The notes below the pieces were generated by a model. That model had not been told where the DNA came from. It made no database searches and worked only from the letters and a program-made list of their open reading frames with translations. A stretch of DNA of 64,000 nucleotides, taken from the NCBI RefSeq assembly GCF_046483665.1, contig NZ_JAWOCR010000011.1, forward strand, positions 11,029 to 75,028, in the 5' to 3' direction. The stretch's first letter is position 1, and every line of letters begins with the position of its first letter. The DNA is from Thiohalophilus sp046483665 (GTDB taxonomy: Bacteria > Pseudomonadota > Gammaproteobacteria > UBA6429 > Thiohalophilaceae). Both the position numbers and the translations under genes were made by a program. Positions 53,744 to 61,674 of the stretch are shown here, piece after piece.

Positions 53744-54514
53744 TCAGCCTGAATGGACCCGTTTGACCAGCGCCATATCCAGATACCTGGCACCCTTCAC
53801 GATAGTCGGCGCTCCGGACAGAACCTGAAACGGCTGCTGCGGCTCACCGAAACTATCCAGCACCAGCTCCGCGTCGTCAAAATCATGATCGCGCGTGTAG
53901 TCATTGACCGTGATGATAGTCTTCAGCCCGGCGCCTTTGCTCGCCAGTATCCCGTTATGGGAATCCTCGAACGCGATACACTGTGTCGGCTCGAGCGCCA
54001 TTTTTTCCATGGCGTAATGATAAATATCCGGCGCCGGTTTCTTTGCCGGCACCACATCGCCGGCAGCAATCACCTCGAACCACTGGAGCGCGTCGGGCCC
54101 GACGGCGTTCTCCAGCAAGGCCGTTACATTGGCCGGAGTGGTGGTTGTGGCAATCGCCAGGCGGTAACTCGCCTCGCGCGCCTCGCGTAACAGCCGCTCA
54201 ACACCGGGGCGCAACGGGATGCCCCCCTCGCCCAGCAACGCTTCGTAATGACGGGTCTTGGCCCGATGCAGATCAGCAATCCAGTCGGCCGGGTCGCCCG
54301 GCAAGGTTGCGGTGGGCCGGTACTGTTCCAGATAATGGCGCATCCGTTCCTTGCCGCCGGTGACGCTCAGCAGCGCCCCATAGGTGGCCACATCCCATTC
54401 CCAGTCGAGTCCGGCCTCGGCAAAGGCCTGATTGAACGCCACCCGGTGGCCGTCCCGCTCGGTATCCGCCAGGGTACCGTCCACATCAAATAACAGTGCT
54501 GTCAGTTCCGCCAT
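53744..54514 (-). CDS. cbbY: HAD phosphatase CbbY-type
   Basis: 256 residues from ATG 54514 (GGAG five bases upstream). LLFDVDGTLADTERDGHRVAFNQAF, GLDWEWD and TGGKERMRHYL, with DLHRAKTRHYEALL and ATTTTPANVTALL, closely follow CbbY of photosynthetic and chemoautotrophic proteobacteria, which removes xylulose-1,5-bisphosphate, an inhibitor of RuBisCO. Catalytic aspartates are Asp10 and Asp12. CbbY is a good indicator of a Calvin cycle, but no cbb operon is present here. Divergent from dksA. Confidence 0.85.
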   Translation of the reverse strand: MAELTALLFDVDGTLADTERDGHRVAFNQAFAEAGLDWEWDVATYGALLSVTGGKERMRHYLEQYRPTATLPGDPADWIADLHRAKTRHYEALLGEGGIPLRPGVERLLREAREASYRLAIATTTTPANVTALLENAVGPDALQWFEVIAAGDVVPAKKPAPDIYHYAMEKMALEPTQCIAFEDSHNGILASKGAGLKTIITVNDYTRDHDFDDAELVLDSFGEPQQPFQVLSGAPTIVKGARYLDMALVKRVHSG

Positions 54515-54747
54515 CGCTCTCCGCTCTGCATTGCTTAAAAAGCGCGCCAGCTTACCTGAAACCGGCGATTTTGCCACCTGCTAGAATCCGCATAATTCCA
54601 TAATATTCATAAGGTTAAGTGCGCCCCCCGTCAAGCGAGTAGAAAAAACTGCTCGTCAGACCACGCGTTTATTGCGCTGTCGGGCGGATTCTGTTAGAAA
54701 AGCGCGTTATTTTTTACAGAACAGTGTTCGCCAGGAGACCATTGCAC

Positions 54748-55395
54748 ATGGCCGCAAAGAAAAAGACCGCGAAGAAGAAAACCGCCAAGAAAACGGCGGC
54801 GAAGAAGAAACCGACCAGCAAAAAGACCGCCGCGAAAAAAACCACGGCGAAAAAGAAAACCGCGGCCAAAAAGAAAACGGCGGCGAAAAAAACCACGGGC
54901 AAGAAAAAAACCGCCGCGAAAAAGAAAACCGCGGCGAAGAAGTCCACTGCCCGGAAAAAACCGGCCTCGCGGAAATCCGTGACCGAACACGCCGGCGAAA
55001 TCACGCCCTATCAGATGAAAAAGGGCGAAGAATACATGAACGAGGCAATGTCTCAGCATTTTCGTGAGATATTGCAGAACTGGAAGCGCGAGTTGATGGA
55101 AGAAGTGGATCGTACCGTGCACCATATGCAGGACGAAGCCGCCAATTTCCCGGATCCCAATGACCGGGCCAGTCAGGAATCTGATTTCACGATGGAACTG
55201 CGTACCCGGGATCGCGAACGCAAGCTCATCAAGAAAATTGATGAATCCCTGAACGCCATCGACAATGGTGAATACGGTTACTGTGAAGAGTGCGGCATCG
55301 AAATCGGCATCCGCCGTCTCGAAGCCCGCCCCACCGCCACCCTCTGCATCGATTGCAAGAGCCTGGACGAAATCCGCGAGCGGACGAGAGCCTGA
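54748..55395 (+). CDS. dksA: RNA polymerase-binding factor DksA with lysine/alanine-rich N-terminal tail
   Basis: 215 residues from ATG 54748 (AGGAG upstream). Residues 2 to about 73 are a histone-H1-like repeat of AAKKK and KTAAKK units; the rest is a complete DksA with the coiled coil (FREILQNWKRELMEEVDRT, tip DRASQESDF) and the four-cysteine zinc finger CEEC...CIDC. DksA with ppGpp reprograms transcription at the secondary channel. E. coli DksA has 151 residues, so the tail is additional and may bind DNA or RNA. Its strand mirror gives a false hydrophobic frame. Confidence 0.93.
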   Translation: MAAKKKTAKKKTAKKTAAKKKPTSKKTAAKKTTAKKKTAAKKKTAAKKTTGKKKTAAKKKTAAKKSTARKKPASRKSVTEHAGEITPYQMKKGEEYMNEAMSQHFREILQNWKRELMEEVDRTVHHMQDEAANFPDPNDRASQESDFTMELRTRDRERKLIKKIDESLNAIDNGEYGYCEECGIEIGIRRLEARPTATLCIDCKSLDEIRERTRA

Positions 55396-55415
55396 CAGGT
55401 ACCGCTAACCAGGAC

Positions 55416-55742
55416 CTAGGGACTGGTTACTGGTCGAAGGGCTCGTTTGCCATGGCGGCGGTCGAGGCGGATTTTGAGATCGTTACTGCGGGCGAATGTC
55501 ATGAGAAAGTCAAACGCCGCGGGATTACTGTCCGCCAGGCCACGAGCCACCACCAGACATTTCTCACCGTCAATAATGCATGGCTGCACAGCCTGATCAT
55601 AACGCATGCGATTATCCCGTCCGAAATGGGCCAGACTGGCGCCCAGCCGTTCGGCCCAGTCGCCGGGGCGCAGCCGACTACCCTGCTGATTCACGCCCCG
55701 AATCACGACTATTCCGTTTTTGTCATACTTGCTGTCGCTCAA
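55416..55742 (-). CDS. DUF3579 protein
   Basis: 108 residues, soluble. IVVIRGVNQQGSRLRPGDWAERLGASLAHFG, DNRMRYDQAVQPCIIDGEKCLVV and FDFLMTFARSNDLKIRLD follow the DUF3579 pattern; function unknown. It converges with dksA, 20 bases between stops, and the next gene is divergent. Confidence 0.85.
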   Translation of the reverse strand: MSDSKYDKNGIVVIRGVNQQGSRLRPGDWAERLGASLAHFGRDNRMRYDQAVQPCIIDGEKCLVVARGLADSNPAAFDFLMTFARSNDLKIRLDRRHGKRALRPVTSP

Positions 55743-55857
55743 TGTCGGTATCGTCCCGCTTCGTCATGCTATACAAATAATGTTAGGCTGATGCCATTCC
55801 GGTTTCGGTAACTATCGACCATATGTCAGTGAACTTAATATACCAACGGGAAAGAAC

Positions 55858-56529
55858 ATGTCTGTGACTGTGCATGAGGCGATTCGTGAACGCCACTCCA
55901 CTCGCGCCTATGTGGATAAATCGGTGTCACGCGAAACAGTGGAATCGGTTCTGGAACTGGCCCGCTGGACACCTTCCGGGGTCAATACCCAACCCTGGCA
56001 GGTCTGTGTTCTGGAAGGAAAGACCAAACAGCAGCTGGGCGAGGCGATGATCCAGGCCCTCGAGAGCGGCCAGAGCAAAAATCCCGACTATACCTACTAT
56101 CCGCGCGAGTGGAACAGCCCCTATCGGGAACGGCGCAAGAACTGCGGTCTCGCACTTTATCAGGCACTCGATATTGGTCGCGAGGACCGCGATAAACAAA
56201 AAGCCGCCTGGTATCGCAATTACCGTTTTTTCGACGCGCCGATTGGTCTGTTATTTCTGATCGACAAGCAGCTGGAAAAAGGCTCCTGGCTGGACATGGG
56301 CCTGTTCATCCAGAACGTCATGCTGGCCGCCAAAGGGTTCGGCCTGGACACCTGCCCCCAGGCCTCCCTGGCTGAATTTCCCGACCTTGTTCGCCAACAG
56401 CTCGACTTGCCGACCGATTTGCAGGTCGTCTGCGGCATGTCCCTCGGTTACGCCGATCCGGATCATCCGATCAACCAGTATCGTCTGGAACGGCAGCCGG
56501 TGAATGAATTTACCCGGTGGTATAAGTAA
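55858..56529 (+). CDS. Nitroreductase family FMN oxidoreductase
   Basis: 223 residues. The FMN-binding start IRERHSTRAYVDKSVSRE, WTPSGVNTQPWQV, and DMGLFIQNVMLAAKGFGLDTCPQASLAEFPD are characteristic of nitroreductase (NfsB/NfnB-like) proteins. It reduces nitro compounds or quinones with NAD(P)H; substrate unknown. GGGA precedes the ATG. A heptamer repeat begins two bases after its stop. Confidence 0.92.
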   Translation: MSVTVHEAIRERHSTRAYVDKSVSRETVESVLELARWTPSGVNTQPWQVCVLEGKTKQQLGEAMIQALESGQSKNPDYTYYPREWNSPYRERRKNCGLALYQALDIGREDRDKQKAAWYRNYRFFDAPIGLLFLIDKQLEKGSWLDMGLFIQNVMLAAKGFGLDTCPQASLAEFPDLVRQQLDLPTDLQVVCGMSLGYADPDHPINQYRLERQPVNEFTRWYK

Positions 56530-56530
56530 C

Positions 56531-56682
56531 AGGGCCGAGGGCCGAGGGACGAGTAACGAGGAACATAACCTGTTTCAATCTGTTGTGTAATCCACGCTCA
56601 ACGATGGACCAGCTTCTTCCAAAATGACTGACAAGCAACCTTCCTCTTCTCCTCGTCATTCGTCACTCGGCCCCCGTCCCTT
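56531..56682. repeat. Heptamer-arm inverted repeat A6, right arm inside gluQ
   Basis: Left arm 56531-56563 (GGGCCGA/GGGACGA/GTAACGA units), right arm 56646-56682. The right arm lies within the first twenty codons of gluQ. It begins immediately after the nitroreductase stop. Confidence 0.8.
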
Positions 56683-57586
56683 TTTTTATAGAGGACGCTT
56701 TGCCCCTTCCCCCACCGGGCCGCTCCATTTTGGCTCGCTGGTCGCCGCCGTTGGCAGTTATTTGCAGGCCCGACACCAGGGTGGACAATGGTGGTTGCGG
56801 ATCGAGGATATCGATCCGCCGCGTGAAGTGGCAGGCGCGGCCGGCGCGATCATTGCGTTGCTTGCCGCGTACGGATTCGAATGGGATGAGCTTAGTTACC
56901 AGAGCCGACGACAAGCATACTATGCCGAGGCACTGGCCCAGTTACAGCATCAACATCTCACCTATCCCTGCACCTGCACCCGACGCCAGTTGCGCGAGCA
57001 TCCCATCGGATGTGACGGCACACGGATCTATTCCGGCACCTGCCGTTCGCGCCGTTTCCCCTGCCGGGATCGACATGCCACTCGCCTGCTGACGACGGAT
57101 ACACTGATTAAATTTGCCGATCGCCTGCAGGGAAAACAGATCTGTGAACTTGAAAAAGCGGTCGGCGATTTCGTGCTGCGCCGGGCCGATGGCTATATCT
57201 CCTATCAACTGGCGGTGGCACTGGATGATGCCGAACAGGGTATGACGGAAGTCGTGCGTGGCTGCGATTTGCTCGACTCGACACCCCGCCAGATCCACGT
57301 GCAACAGCAACTGGGTCTGCGTTCCCCGGCTTATGCGCATCTGCCGGTGGTACGGGGTTCCGATGGACAAAAACTGAGCAAACAAACCGGCGCACGACCG
57401 CTTTCCTCCGAACAACCCCTTGTTCCGCTCGTCAACGCCATGCAATTCCTCGGTCATCCCGTTCCCGAAGAAATTCAACATGGCAGTTTGCAGGGTTTCT
57501 GGGACTGGGCTATCGACAACTGGGCAGCGGATAGAATACCGACCCGGCATGAAGCCGATAACCCGTGCCCCGTGCCTGAGCATTAA
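56624..57586 (+). CDS. gluQ: Glutamyl-Q tRNA(Asp) synthetase
   Basis: Attaches glutamate to queuosine-34 in tRNA-Asp; a truncated GluRS. 320 residues. The HIGH-type motif lies in YRGRFAPSPTGPLHFG, zinc ligands in CTCTRRQLREHPIGCDG and TCRSRR, and the KMSKS-type motif in GQKLSKQ. No in-frame ATG, GTG or TTG occurs between 56624 and the conserved RGRFAPS, so the first 20 or so residues (PSSSPRHSSLGPRP region), encoded by the A6 repeat arm, must be translated. It is one of two queuosine genes in the window, with queF. Confidence 0.93.
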   Translation: MTDKQPSSSPRHSSLGPRPFFYRGRFAPSPTGPLHFGSLVAAVGSYLQARHQGGQWWLRIEDIDPPREVAGAAGAIIALLAAYGFEWDELSYQSRRQAYYAEALAQLQHQHLTYPCTCTRRQLREHPIGCDGTRIYSGTCRSRRFPCRDRHATRLLTTDTLIKFADRLQGKQICELEKAVGDFVLRRADGYISYQLAVALDDAEQGMTEVVRGCDLLDSTPRQIHVQQQLGLRSPAYAHLPVVRGSDGQKLSKQTGARPLSSEQPLVPLVNAMQFLGHPVPEEIQHGSLQGFWDWAIDNWAADRIPTRHEADNPCPVPEH

Positions 57587-57676
57587 TCGCTGTACGATTC
57601 CACGGTAAGGATCCCGGCCGTCAAGCGTCTGATTTAATGTTAAAATTCCATCCATAATGCCGATATAGGGAAACGT

Positions 57677-58132
57677 ATGACACAAACACAGCCCACATAC
57701 CTGCAAGCCTTCCGCGGCAGTTTCACCAGTATGCTGCGCTGGCCCCAGCTGGATACGCTCTGGCAAACCCTGCGCGAACAGGACAAGTCCTGGTATATCT
57801 ATGCGGTAGGGGAGCCCCCGCCGCAAGCCCCCGCCAATCAGGAACAACTGGATACTTTTATTACCGAAATCGACAAATTGCTTCGCCAGGAACACGATGA
57901 AGATTATTGTGGTATTGTCTATGCTGATGAGCCCAACGATCCGGCTTTTATAAAAATATACGATCCCAACAATCTCGGCGTATCATGCGGGTTCAGTACC
58001 AATCCGCCGTTACCCGGCTGGGTATTATCATTAATCAAACCAGTCGACTTGCAAACCGAACTGCCGTTACCGGGAAATCGCCGACGCTGGTGGCAAAAAC
58101 TGTTCGGTACCCGTGACAACGCCAACAACTAA
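57677..58132 (+). CDS. Conserved-looking protein of unknown function
   Basis: 151 residues, soluble, tryptophan-rich (LRWPQLDTLWQTLREQDKSWYIYAVGE). Contains a Gly-Ile-Val/Asp loop YCGIVYADEPNDPAFIKIYDPNNLGVSCGFSTNP in part and ends RRRWWQKLFG. No family recognised. It lies 24 bases before the YcgR-type gene, likely in one transcript. Confidence 0.75.
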   Translation: MTQTQPTYLQAFRGSFTSMLRWPQLDTLWQTLREQDKSWYIYAVGEPPPQAPANQEQLDTFITEIDKLLRQEHDEDYCGIVYADEPNDPAFIKIYDPNNLGVSCGFSTNPPLPGWVLSLIKPVDLQTELPLPGNRRRWWQKLFGTRDNANN

Positions 58133-58155
58133 AAAAACAATGTCGCTTTAATACC

Positions 58156-58917
58156 ATGACCAATTATCAGGACAAGCCGGAGGGCCCGGATCAGGGACAG
58201 CAGGATAATATCGAGAACGTCGATCAGTATCTGCTATACAGCAAGGCGGCGATTGTTCAAAAACTCCGCCAGTTAAGTAAAAGCAAAAATATGATTACCG
58301 CCCATTTCGGTCAGGGCAAGTATTCATTGCTGACGCTGATTGTCGATATCCTGCCCGAGAAAAACCTGCTGGTACTGGACTACGGTTCTGATGAAAAGAT
58401 CACCCGTAAATTACTCGAAGCCGAGCGCGCAGTATTCAAAACCTCCTATGAAGGTATTACGGCGCAGTTCAGCGCAACCGGCTTTCAACGTGCCAAACGC
58501 CATGGCAAACCGGCCATCGCCTGCCAGCTACCCGACACTCTGCTGTGGGTCCAGCGGCGTGAATATTATCGTATCCGCTTGCCCCTGAGCTCCGCTGTCT
58601 CCTGTGAGCTGACAAACCAGAACAACGAGAACATACAAATTCCTACCCTGGATCTGAGCGTTGGCGGACTGGCATTACACCATACGGATCAACCCATCGA
58701 GTTCGAAGAAGGCCAGATCTATGAAAACTGCAAACTGGCTATCCCCGACAGCCAGCCGGTAGGAGTCAACCTGGAAATCCGTAACATTATTCCGATCGGG
58801 ACTATGGAAAATAGTGGATACCGCATCGGTGCACAGTTTATTAATCCGGGCATGGATACCTGCAGCCTGATTCAACGTTACATCCAGACAATCGAAACCC
58901 AGATCACCCGTAACTGA
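58156..58917 (+). CDS. ycgR: Flagellar brake protein YcgR (c-di-GMP receptor)
   Basis: 253 residues: N-terminal YcgR domain (about 30-125), then a PilZ domain (about 135-245) with the RxxxR site in RREYYRIRLPLS and DLSVGGLAL, the two halves of the c-di-GMP pocket. YcgR slows the flagellar motor. Its effector could be made by the diguanylate cyclase at 15002, though that link is not shown. A perfect palindrome GCAGACCGGTCTGC lies at 58998-59011 after it. Confidence 0.9.
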   Translation: MTNYQDKPEGPDQGQQDNIENVDQYLLYSKAAIVQKLRQLSKSKNMITAHFGQGKYSLLTLIVDILPEKNLLVLDYGSDEKITRKLLEAERAVFKTSYEGITAQFSATGFQRAKRHGKPAIACQLPDTLLWVQRREYYRIRLPLSSAVSCELTNQNNENIQIPTLDLSVGGLALHHTDQPIEFEEGQIYENCKLAIPDSQPVGVNLEIRNIIPIGTMENSGYRIGAQFINPGMDTCSLIQRYIQTIETQITRN

Positions 58918-59470
58918 TCCCGGATTGACCTGTTTGCAGGTAGCGCACGTAAACCGCTTTTTCCGGCTCCTGCAGCTGAGACCTGACAGCTGGACAGGCA
59001 GACCGGTCTGCGAGTCGGCCAAAAGACTTTGTGAAATTACTTATTAATCAGCAGCTTAACTAACAACAACCCTCCCTCTGCCGGGTCGAAATGCTTGAAG
59101 GGTCGGGACAGTCCTGTTAAAAAGAGTGCATGAGATCACGACTTGCCAAATCCCTGTTTCAACAGCCGTTAAACCGTCGAAGTGAGTGGATTCTGTACAC
59201 CATCTTGTTCTACCCGGGTGGCGAAAGTTCCGATATCTGGCTGTTGGAGACGGACAATTTCAACGCTGGCACTCAATGGCCGGGCGTGTCAACTTTCATG
59301 GCATTATCCGTTGCTTTCTTTTTAATTCAGCGCCACCCGGGTTATGCCTGCGCCCCGTATCAGGTGCAGAGAACCGGCGGCTATCACTCGCAACACAGCA
59401 ACTACCAGCCTTCTCCCGGAATGTAAGACCACCGATTTTTTTTTCGAATAACAATTACCAGGAGTCACCC
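58918..59470. other. 550-base gap upstream of acs with no supported gene
   Basis: Contains the 14-bp palindrome at 58998-59011, a purine-poor start region and short frames of atypical composition (59130-59426). A sigma-54-like sequence at 59299-59314 has the wrong spacing. The gap probably holds the acs promoter and operators, none of which I can identify. Confidence 0.5.
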
Positions 59471-61423
59471 ATGCCCCAAGAGAAGATATATGACATCCCC
59501 GCGGATTTTGCTGCCCAGGCCAACATCAGCGAAGCCGACTATCACGCCATGTATCAACACTCAATTGACGACCCGGAGGGCTTCTGGGCCGAACAGGCGG
59601 AAAAATTTCTCAGCTGGTACAAACCCTGGGACAGAGTACTGGACTGGAGTTATGATCCCGATAACCTGCACATCAAATGGTTTGAAGGCGGCAAACTGAA
59701 TGTGGCCTACAATTGTATCGATCGTCACCTCGAGGAACGGGGCGATCAGACAGCAATCATCTGGGAAGGCGACGATCCGAACGATGCCCAACAGATCACC
59801 TATCGGGAGCTGCATGACCAGGTCGCACGACTCGCCAATGTCCTGAAAGAACGCGGCGTCCAAAAAGGCGATCGGGTCTGTATTTATATGCCGATGGTTC
59901 CCGAAGCCGGCTATGCCATGCTGGCCTGCGCCCGTATTGGTGCCGTGCATTCGGTGGTGTTCGGTGGCTTCTCACCCGAATCGCTCAAGGATCGGATCCT
60001 GGATTCCGACTGCCGGGTCGTGATTACCGCCGATGAAGGGGTACGCGGCGGCAAGGCCGTGCCGCTCAAGGCCAATACCGACAAGGCTCTGGAACAGTGT
60101 CCCAACGTTCATACCGTGTTGACCGTACGACGTACCGGCGGACAAACCGACTGGCACGAACAACGGGACATCTGGTATCACGAGGCTGTTGAAAAGGCTT
60201 CGACAGATTGTCCGCCGGAAGAAATGGATGCCGAAGATCCCCTGTTTATCCTCTATACTTCCGGCTCCACCGGCAAACCCAAGGGCGTGTTACACACCAC
60301 CGGCGGCTATCTGCTATTTACCGCCATCACTACAAAATATACCTTCGATCTGCACGAAGGGGACATCTACTGGTGTTCCGCAGATGTTGGCTGGATCACC
60401 GGCCACAGCTATCTGGTCTACGGACCGCTGGCCAATGGCACCACCACCCTGTTCTTCGAAGGTGTACCCAATTATCCTGACGCCTCGCGCTTCTGGCAAG
60501 TCGTCGACAAACACAAGGTGAGCGTCTTTTATACTGCCCCGACGGCAATCCGTGCCCTGATGCGCGAAGGCGAGGAACCGGTCAAAAAGACCTCGCGCCA
60601 GTCCCTGCGGCTACTGGGAACCGTGGGCGAGCCGATCAATCCCGAGGCCTGGGAGTGGTATCACAAAGTGGTGGGTGACGGGCGCTGCCCGATCGTCGAT
60701 ACCTGGTGGCAGACAGAAACCGGCGGCCATTTGATCACACCCTTGCCAGGGGCCACTCGTCTCAAGCCCGGCTCGGCCACCCGGCCTTTCTTCGGCGTCA
60801 AACCCGGCATTATCGATACCGAGACCAACCAGTTGATCGAGGGCGATGGCGAAGCAACCGGGGCACTGGTCATTACCCGACCCTGGCCCTCGCAAATGCG
60901 ATCTGTCTATGGTGATCATCAGCGCTTTGTGGATACCTATTTCAAGACCTATCCCGGTTATTATTTCAGCGGTGACGGCGCCCGGCGTGATGCCGACGGC
61001 TATTACTGGATTACCGGGCGCATGGATGATGTACTCAATGTTTCCGGCCATCGCATGGGCACTGCAGAAGTCGAATCGGCTCTGGTCCTGCATGAAAAGG
61101 TCGCCGAGGCGGCGGTGGTCGGCTACCCGCATGACATCAAGGGCCAGGGGATCTACGCTTATGTCACCACCGTCAAAGGGGTGGAACCCGGTGAGGAGCT
61201 CAAGGCAGAATTGCTGGATCTGGTACGCCAGGAAATCGGTCCCATTGCCAAGCCCGATATCATCCAGTGGGCGCCTGGCCTGCCCAAAACCCGCTCCGGC
61301 AAGATCATGCGCCGGATACTGCGCAAGATCGCTGAAAACGATCTGGACAACCTGGGTGATATCTCCACCCTCGCCGATCCGGCCGTGGTCGACAACCTGA
61401 TTGAAAACCGGGGCAATAAATAA
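59471..61423 (+). CDS. acs: Acetyl-CoA synthetase
   Basis: AMP-forming acetate activation, 650 residues. ATG 59471 with AGGAG eight bases upstream gives normal length. Motifs: YTSGSTGKPKG, the acyl-pocket segment DTWWQTETGG, GYYFSGDGARRDADGYYWITGRMDD and the acetylation lysine in TRSGKIMRR. The product is regulated by CrbS/CrbR in related bacteria, and a CrbS-like kinase is encoded at 32713. No actP or pat gene is seen in the window. Confidence 0.98.
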   Translation: MPQEKIYDIPADFAAQANISEADYHAMYQHSIDDPEGFWAEQAEKFLSWYKPWDRVLDWSYDPDNLHIKWFEGGKLNVAYNCIDRHLEERGDQTAIIWEGDDPNDAQQITYRELHDQVARLANVLKERGVQKGDRVCIYMPMVPEAGYAMLACARIGAVHSVVFGGFSPESLKDRILDSDCRVVITADEGVRGGKAVPLKANTDKALEQCPNVHTVLTVRRTGGQTDWHEQRDIWYHEAVEKASTDCPPEEMDAEDPLFILYTSGSTGKPKGVLHTTGGYLLFTAITTKYTFDLHEGDIYWCSADVGWITGHSYLVYGPLANGTTTLFFEGVPNYPDASRFWQVVDKHKVSVFYTAPTAIRALMREGEEPVKKTSRQSLRLLGTVGEPINPEAWEWYHKVVGDGRCPIVDTWWQTETGGHLITPLPGATRLKPGSATRPFFGVKPGIIDTETNQLIEGDGEATGALVITRPWPSQMRSVYGDHQRFVDTYFKTYPGYYFSGDGARRDADGYYWITGRMDDVLNVSGHRMGTAEVESALVLHEKVAEAAVVGYPHDIKGQGIYAYVTTVKGVEPGEELKAELLDLVRQEIGPIAKPDIIQWAPGLPKTRSGKIMRRILRKIAENDLDNLGDISTLADPAVVDNLIENRGNK

Positions 61424-61674
61424 TCGAATCATGCTGATTTGAAGTCGCCAACAGGCGCGGATGAACGCAATCCCGGAATGAGGTCCTTTTCCTGTTCCCG
61501 TTCATCGGCATTCCCTGGTGGTGTTTTTTACCGAACTGACGAGAGATCATTGATGAAAGCCATGCCATTAAGATTGCGGAACATCGGTTTACTCAGCGTG
61601 CCGACGCATTTTACGAAAGGTGCCCACCGGAGTTACCTGGCCCAGCCTTTTCACAGGCATCAGAGCGTGGCCAG

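Noticed and set aside
54694..55125. Hydrophobic Phe/Ala-rich frames antisense to dksA
   Set aside because: They are the complement of AAG/AAA-rich lysine codons, not a membrane protein.
55743..55857. Possible small gene between DUF3579 and nitroreductase
   Set aside because: No frame with a start and ribosome-binding site; the region is best read as a divergent promoter gap.
59299..59314. Sigma-54-like TGGCA...TTGC before acs
   Set aside because: GG and GC are 11 bases apart instead of 10; the -24 box is also incomplete. A TGGCAC nearby (about 59268) has 9 bases.
59130..59426. 99-codon frame upstream of acs
   Set aside because: No ribosome-binding site, odd composition and no recognisable motif; probably leader DNA.
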